A DNA stretch of 64,000 nucleotides from Coptis chinensis (lineage: Eukaryota; Streptophyta; Magnoliopsida; Ranunculales; Ranunculaceae). Each line of letters starts with the position of its first letter. Within the stretch, counting starts at the first letter, position 1. The stretch is from positions 55,573,501 to 55,637,500 of the forward strand of contig CM027377.1 in NCBI GenBank assembly GCA_015680905.1. The letters run 5' to 3'. A model generated the notes under the pieces. It searched no databases and was not told the origin of the DNA. It saw only the letters and a program-made list of their open reading frames with translations. A program made the position numbers and the translations under genes. Shown in pieces: positions 58,529 to 64,000 of this stretch.

Positions 58529-59177
58529 ATGGGTGGTAATTCGTTTAACAAATCTATAAAGGTGATGTTTTGTTTGTGTTTATTCATGTAGTATTTCACC
58601 ATTTTCACTTATCTGACTTCTTCTTTAATATTTACATTTGAATTTGCAGATGTCATGTTCAATCTGTGGTCTTGATGACCACTGTGGGGTTTGTCCTTGG
58701 TCACACAAACCTTGCAAAGAACCAGGTTGCAAAGGATTTTGTTTCTTACTAAATTCGAACAGAAAAAGTTTTCTCAAGTGTCAAAATGACTCATGCATTG
58801 GGTTTCAGTTGTTGGAAAAGGTAATAGTTGATGGAGCAGGTACATCGTCACCAATTATGCAAGGTAAATCGACCAAGTGCTTCGAATGTGACGAAGATGG
58901 TCATTGGCTCGAAAATTGCCCTTGGAACAACTCACTCTGCTATAAGTGTTATGCGATACGGAGGGCACTCCTTACTTCTCGTACTGAAAAAACATATGGA
59001 CAAAAGTTCTTGAAGTGTAAACGGTGCGATGGTTTTCCGTGGCTTAAAGATGAGAAGATGGAAGCGAATGGAGATAGTGTAAAGGGGAAAACTGTTGTGA
59101 AATACACTATTGAGGTCAATGTTGATGATATTTCTAATGGGTTTGAAACAAAACTTGTAATAAACATACCCAAGTGA
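58529..59177 (+). CDS. Accessory protein with two zinc-knuckle plus GRF-like modules
   Basis: Open without lesions. Exon 2 (58650-59177) starts 'MSCSICGLDDHCGVCPW'. A short first exon 58529-58561 ('MGGNSFNKSIK') can join it in phase through an 88-bp GT...AG intron (58562-58649); alternatively translation starts at 58650. Module 1: C-x2-C-x4-H-x3-C, then a Cys-rich part ending 'FLKCQNDSCIGFQLL'. Module 2: 'CFECDEDGHWLENCPW' (C-x2-C-x4-H-x4-C), then 'LLTSRTEKTYGQKFLKC' and 'CDGFPWL', similar to GRF-type zinc fingers. The two modules align with each other. The C-terminus has no Cys. Likely binds nucleic acid. Product of a MULE-borne or captured gene; exact family not recognised. Confidence 0.7.
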
Positions 59178-60284
59178 TCATTGTACTTGTGGAGGTGATG
59201 AATGAATGATAAATTTAGTTGTACTTAACATAAGATTTTTGCTGATCACAACATTTTCTAAATTCTCTGGAGGAGCAGAGGAATAGATAATAGTTACCAA
59301 AACAAATGCTCCAGGTTTGATAGGCGACTCGATTATGCTTGTTTGATAGGTGGTATATATGCTTGTATGATAAACGGAAGAATGTAACGGCTTCTTGTTT
59401 ATAATTATTACTCAATGACCGGCCTGTGTCCTTGTTTTGAGCATTCATAAAATCTGCAGCCTCTGCAGCATATATTTATCATTTGCCAAAGTTTGGAAAG
59501 GTATCAATAAAACGATGAAACAACTAGATTCTCAAATATTTCACATAATGGATATTTCTCCAATGAATTTATATAACCATATAAGAACTAACAGGAAAAT
59601 TACGTAAGACAAGTCATCTGCAAATTACTGTGCAATATCACTATGTACGAATTATCCAACAATGTGTTTGCTTCAGATAGAGCTAGTTTATTGTGTCATT
59701 CTAGATGTGTTACTCTTGTGTCTGAATACACAATTCTATGAAGAATACAGTCCTGTAAATGACACCCATCCTAGTCCTCCAATATTGCAATTTTAAAAAG
59801 AAAAAACCTCTTCTCTCATTCATTGACCGCCTCCAAGGAGTTGCTAAGGGCAGTAGCATCAACCCATATATAACATCTTTTGCTACTCGATTAGTCTTAC
59901 AGTCGAACCTATAATAGAGGTGACAATCAAATCTAGCTAAAATTAACCATAGCCCATATGTAAGACATATGCATGTACAAGAAATGATATCATTCATGTA
60001 GGGGAAGAAGAGCACAAAAGTATACTCTCCTCCACCAGATAAAGTGAGCCTCATCTTTTAACTGGGATTCTCAAACAACTAGGTTTTTGAAATTCAATGG
60101 AGAACCAACAAAATCATGAAGATTTAAAATATTAGACCCCATAAACCCTGACAATAATACATAGTACTTGAGTTCATCTTGAAAGTGCCTTTGCATTTTG
60201 ATAGCAAAGAACATGTGTCCAAAAATGAAAATATTAGACGTAATAAACCCCCAAACCCATAATACCCAGTACGATTAATTGAGT
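59178..60284. other. Interior of the MULE between the two genes
   Basis: No gene supported; the minus-strand frame 59710-60054 has no recognisable domain. A ~75-bp block containing 'gtgcctttgcatt' occurs twice (about 60130-60200 and 60230-60310), partly inside the 3' end of the transposase gene. Confidence 0.45.
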
Positions 60285-60990
60285 TCATCTCCAAGGTGCC
60301 TTTGCATTCGAAGTTGGCCTCGCAACAAACAAGGGCCTCAATATTGGATTCCTAGACTGTTGCATTCTAGCTGGTGTAATGAAGTGTTGCTGAGGAGTAT
60401 GAACTAGAGCTCTAAAGTATTGAGGTGGTGCAGGGGCTCTAAACTGTTGCTGACATGGAGGTGCAAACTGTTGCTGAAGTGGTGGGGGTCTAAAATGTTG
60501 ATGCATAGGTGCTCTGATGTGGTGATACGCTGGTGCTCTGGGTTGTTGTTGCATTGGTGTTATGGCTTGATGATGTGTTGTTGCTCCAAGTTGTTACTGT
60601 TGTGATGTGGTGATGTTGTTGCACTGCTGCTTTGGGTTGTTGTTGTTGTGTTGCTATGGGTTGTTGCTGCGCTGCTGCTTTTTGTTGCTACTGTTATGCT
60701 ATTATTGGTTGTTGCTGCTATTGTTGTTGTTTTGGGCTGCTACTGCTGTGCTGCTATGGGTTGTTGCTGCACTACTGCTGTTGTTGTTACTTTGGGCTGC
60801 TACTATTTTCTTTGCTATGGGTTGTTGTTCTTTATTCTTCTTTTGTTGTTTTGTTGCTTTGGGTCGCTCTTGTCTTTGCTATGGGTTGTTCTTTGCGATC
60901 TTTGTTGTTGTTGTTGCTTTGTGTTGCTGCTGTTGTGCTGCTATAGAATATTGCTGTTGATGTGGTGATGATATAGGTGTTGGTTCATTG
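60285..60990 (-). repeat. Gln/Asn/Pro-rich low-complexity tail of the MULE gene
   Basis: The minus strand is rich in CAA, CAG and AAC triplets. 60285-60554 reads a Gln/Pro/Arg/Ala repeat with units like 'PAPPQYFRALVHTPQQHF'; 60600-60990 reads poly-Gln/Asn/Ser mixed with stops. On the plus strand the same DNA gives artificial Leu/Cys-rich frames. Confidence 0.7.
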
Positions 60991-63664
60991 CTACTAGTGG
61001 AGGCGCCCTTTTTTACCTGTAACCATCGCATAAATACAATAAATGAGTAACAATGATCTATAACAATACAAATTATTTTTAGGGTAATAATCAAATGTAA
61101 CTTTCTTTGTATATTTCTTTTTAGGAGCAGGAACACCTTTACATGTCCTGGAATTGTGGTTAGTTCCATTGCAACATTTACAATGCCTTAATTTTCTAGT
61201 AGGTGTAGGTTCATCCGGGGCCCTCTTCCTATTTTCCAGCCAATGCCTCTAGCAAAGGGTGGTGGTATAACTATAATAGGTTCCCCTTCGGGATAACCTT
61301 ATGGGAATTTAGGCTGTTAACTTAAAAAGTAACTCAAAAAATAACAATTGATCAATTGACAAATAAAAAAAGTTATGAAGTCTTCTATCTGAACATCAAA
61401 TGAAACAAACATAAAGACGAAAAATATCAAGGATTAGGTTAGGATGACAAAATACACCCAAAACAGAGTTGATTCGATTTTGAATAAGATAAATAAAGTT
61501 ACTTGCCCAAGTTTATAAAATGATCATTATAAGGATAAATAAATAATAAACCAAGTCCCTGCCTTCAAATGTGCCAACTTTCCCCGTTTGTGCTTTCATA
61601 GACTCCATAGGATACTTGTAATATCCAACGAGCCTCAAGATAACACTACACTGTAAGTTTGGAACTATACATGCTAAGTCCGCATATCACAAAAGTAACA
61701 CAGAAATTTTATAGGACTTAGCAACAATAAAATCAAATATATAGATATAAGAAATACTTACATTTTTGTCTAGTCATTGAGATCAGCCATTGGTCTAATA
61801 GAATTAGCATAAGTTTCCTTGTATGCTCTGACACTCATATATGGTTGAGTGTAGTCCACCCAATCACACCTCATGGGATGTAAGACAGCCACTGCATGTA
61901 CACAAGGGAGTCCTGACAATTGCTATTTAATACAGCTGCATTCTTTGGTCACCAAGCTTACCTCCCACCTAGTTCCATACTGAGTCCTCACCATATACAC
62001 ATGATCAATTGATGATCTTCGAACAATGTAATTGTTAATCAACTTAACATACTTGGCAATAAGCTTCTTCTCCCTTAGAAGAACCTCATTCTCTCCTAAT
62101 TCATTTGCAACATGTTTCCTGTCATAAATGTTTTTCATAAATGCAATATGCAACCTATCAATGAAAGTCACAATCGGTTTGTCCCTCAACTCCAAAATCC
62201 ATTTGTTGAATGATTTCGAGAAGTTGTTTGTTATGTGATCACTCTTAGATGTATGGTCAAATTGTGACCTAACCCATGCTTGCACAGGTTCCGCGTTGTC
62301 TAATCAAGCTTTTGCATCTTTGTCCTCAGCCTCAAGCTTTTCCATGGCTCTATTGAAATCTGTCAATTTATATCCCCTCGCAGCATCCCAATCTAAATTT
62401 TCCAGATGACTACCCTTGTGTTCCTTCTTAAAGTTTTGATACATGTGTCTGAAACACATCCTATGCGAGGCCTCTGGTAGAACATCTCCAACTGCTCCCA
62501 CAAGTCCTTTCTGTCTGTCGAAAACGATTGTGAGTGGTAAAGGGTGCATATTCAGATATGGGGCTAAATGCTTGAGAAATGAAGTCCAACTTTCAATACT
62601 TTCACTCCTGCAAATGTACACAGCTATAGGGAATAACCCATTATCACCATCCAACCCAATGATGCTGAGACATTGACCACCAAATTTTCCTTTCAAAAAG
62701 TAGCCATCTAACCTAATAATGGGTTTACAAGCATTAACAAATCCATCCAATGAGGCTTTAAAAGCAACACACAAACCCAAGAAATGACCATCGTCACTTC
62801 TATAGTATTTTGCAATGGACCCAGGGTTACTGATCAAGACTTGGTTACAAAGCTCAGGTACCAAATTATAGCTATCTTCATAACTCCCAAACAAGTTCTG
62901 GAGTGCCTTAGATCTTGCATGCCATGCACTCTAATAACTAACCTTCAGACCAAAACTCAACCACAAATCTTCTTGAATGTCAAATGGCTTGTATGACCTC
63001 TGATGATTCTTGATTTAATCTTCCACAACTTCCATTATCCAATTGCAATCAGCCATTGGATTTTTGTTGTTTTCATCGGCAGTACATACATGGTCACCAC
63101 ACATTTTCTTGTATTCAATTGTGTGTTTATCAGAAGCAAACCTTCTAAAATTAGCAAACCAAGGACAACCATCAACCTTGCACTTCACCCTGATTCCATA
63201 ACGCTCATTTTTGACATATGTAACAACAAACTTGTTTTTTATGCAATAATTCTTCAAAAACTTTCTACATGCTAAAATGGTTGCCCACTGCATCCCAACT
63301 TGTAAAACATTTTCTGTATTTAATCTAGTGTTTTCATTGTCACTATCTTCATTAGCAAAAATATTGTCTGCATCTTTGGAGAAACCTCCACCTTGAGGTG
63401 GGACAAGCTCATCATCCGACTCACCTTTGGAGGAGTTATTGCTGTGATACTCTTCTTCTGCCTCGATGTTACCAATGTCAACCTCTTCCATTTTAACCCA
63501 ACTACCCTTTCAATGCTGAGGTGTATAGTCCAAAATAAGTTCAATAGCCGGCTCAACACTAGTCTCTCTCATTCTCTTTCTGTTACTAGCTTCTTTAACT
63601 GCCACTATCGGAAAATCATCATCTTCAACTACATTTACCAGGATCTCATCATTGTCAACTACCA
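60285..63664 (-). pseudogene. MULE transposase (MuDR type), nonsense-inactivated
   Basis: N-terminal DNA-binding domain (63015-63300): 'FLKNYCIKNKFVVTYVKNER', 'KVDGCPWFANFR', 'CGDHVC'. Transposase core (62304-62894): first Asp in 'IIRLDGYFLKG', second in 'LTIVFDRQKGL', then the CxxH motif 'RMCFRHMYQNFK'. SWIM zinc finger at 61880-61935 ('ECSCIK' stop 'QLSGLPCVHAVAVL'). Likely introns follow (donor at 61762), then a CCHC knuckle 'HCKCCNGTNHNSRTC' (61130-61180) and a Gln/Asn-rich tail ending at 60285. From 63664 to 61763 everything is in one frame, broken only by stops at 63510, 63015, 62931, 62304, 61923 and 61770. Confidence 0.85.
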
Positions 63665-64000
63665 CACTACTAAAAATATGATTTTTTGCCGCGGCCAGTT
63701 GTGGTGGAGAAAAGTCCAAAATTCGTGGCAACATGTGTTTTGCCACGAAATTTTTTTTTTGCCTCGCTCGAGGCAAAAAAGGGTGTGGGAAGAAGTTTGT
63801 TACCACGACTTTTGCCACCGCTGCAAGAGAATGAATATTTAGTCACGGTCATGTCGTGGCAAGACATTGTTTTTTTATTTGAATTAGTTTAATTGTCAAA
63901 ATAAATGAATTTCTTTTTGTCGCGGCCACGGTGGTTACCAAAAGTATTTATTGCCACGGTCGTGGCAAAATGTTTGTTTGTTTGTATTTTTATTTTTTAT
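63665..64000. mobile_element. CACTA-like transposon end, continuing beyond the window
   Basis: CACTACTAAAAATATG at 63665 resembles the CACTA terminal repeat, followed by the subterminal array typical of the superfamily: many GCCACG/CGTGGC motifs in both orientations (63690-63980) and hairpins, including TTTTTTGCCTCG-CT-CGAGGCAAAAAA at 63755-63780. The 3-bp target would be CCA (63662-63664). No coding region in the visible part. Confidence 0.7.

Larger units (their letters stand above)
58168..63664. mobile_element. Mutator-like element (MULE) with two convergent genes
   Basis: Left end GGGAAATGGGTTATTTTGAC, placed where LTR homology stops. It carries an accessory zinc-finger gene on plus (58529-59177) and a MuDR-type transposase gene on minus (63664 to 60285). 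The N-terminal region of the transposase is interrupted by a CACTA-like end at 63665, so the right terminal repeat is beyond the window. If the boundary is right, the 9-bp duplication should be TATATCAAA. Confidence 0.7.

Noticed and set aside
59710..60054. 114-codon minus-strand frame as a possible gene
   Set aside because: No recognisable domain, no start context and AT-rich; lies between the two MULE genes, more likely untranslated.
60607..60968. Overlapping plus-strand frames rich in Leu, Cys and Gly
   Set aside because: They are the antisense of a CAA/CAG/AAC triplet-rich stretch; all three frames are open because of the low complexity.
1..64000. CRISPR arrays, tRNA or rRNA genes, bacterial operon signals
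   Set aside because: None seen. Tandem repeats present are element-internal, and the whole window has plant transposon content.

Overview
This window is repeat-rich nuclear DNA from a flowering plant, most likely a eudicot. It contains nested Ty3/gypsy LTR retrotransposons of two plant-specific lineages (Athila-like and Tat-like), plus MULE, PIF/Harbinger, hAT-MITE and CACTA DNA transposons. I see no single-copy host gene, tRNA, rRNA or CRISPR. Nearly every coding block is broken by stops or frameshifts, so most calls are pseudogenes identified by protein motifs. The species cannot be told from the sequence. I name LTR families by their ends: A starts TGATAAGAGCCC and ends TTATCA; B starts TGATAAGTGC; C starts TGTAGACACC; T1 (Tat) starts TGTATTAACC or TGTAGTGGCC; T2 (Tat) starts TGTAGGGGGG.

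Left part (1-22136). An A-type LTR (1-1289) is followed by LTR-like DNA. A 5'-LTR-bearing minus-strand T2 Tat element (2873-7266) has gag, protease and RT but is cut off in RNase H. Next come a family C tail (7267-8432) and the 3' end of a plus-strand T1 Tat element (8432-14266). That T1 remnant has the integrase C-terminus, an antisense extra ORF interrupted by a C-type LTR, and a 3' LTR. A hAT-type MITE with a perfect 8-bp target duplication (14419-14740), an A-type LTR, a second family C tail with LTR (16134-18265), a PIF/Harbinger element with ORF1 and transposase (18322-20453) and a 5'-cut A-type LTR follow.

Middle part (22137-48008). This is one minus-strand T1 Tat retrotransposon. Its two LTRs (22142-22541 and 47602-48003) are flanked by the same 5-bp duplication, ACTAC. 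It carries primer binding site, gag, protease, RT, dual RNase H, integrase, an antisense extra ORF and a polypurine tract. It is split by about 16.5 kb of Athila-like DNA (25518-42055): two A-type LTRs facing each other, and a minus-strand Athila element whose 3' LTR (A) and apparent 5' LTR (B) are of different families.

Right part (48009-64000). A minus-strand Athila gag remnant is followed by a plus-strand, gag-protease-only Athila-like element (50653-58167). The 3' LTR of that element is interrupted by a MULE (from 58168), which carries a convergent accessory gene with two zinc-knuckle plus GRF-like modules (58529-59177) and a MuDR-type transposase with only nonsense lesions. The N-terminal end of the MULE gene is interrupted by the end of a CACTA-like transposon (63665 onward).

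The most interesting structures are the MULE accessory double zinc-finger gene, the dated nesting proven by the ACTAC duplication, the exact 180-bp tandem repeats in the Athila leader, and the homologous antisense ORFs of the two T1 Tat copies.
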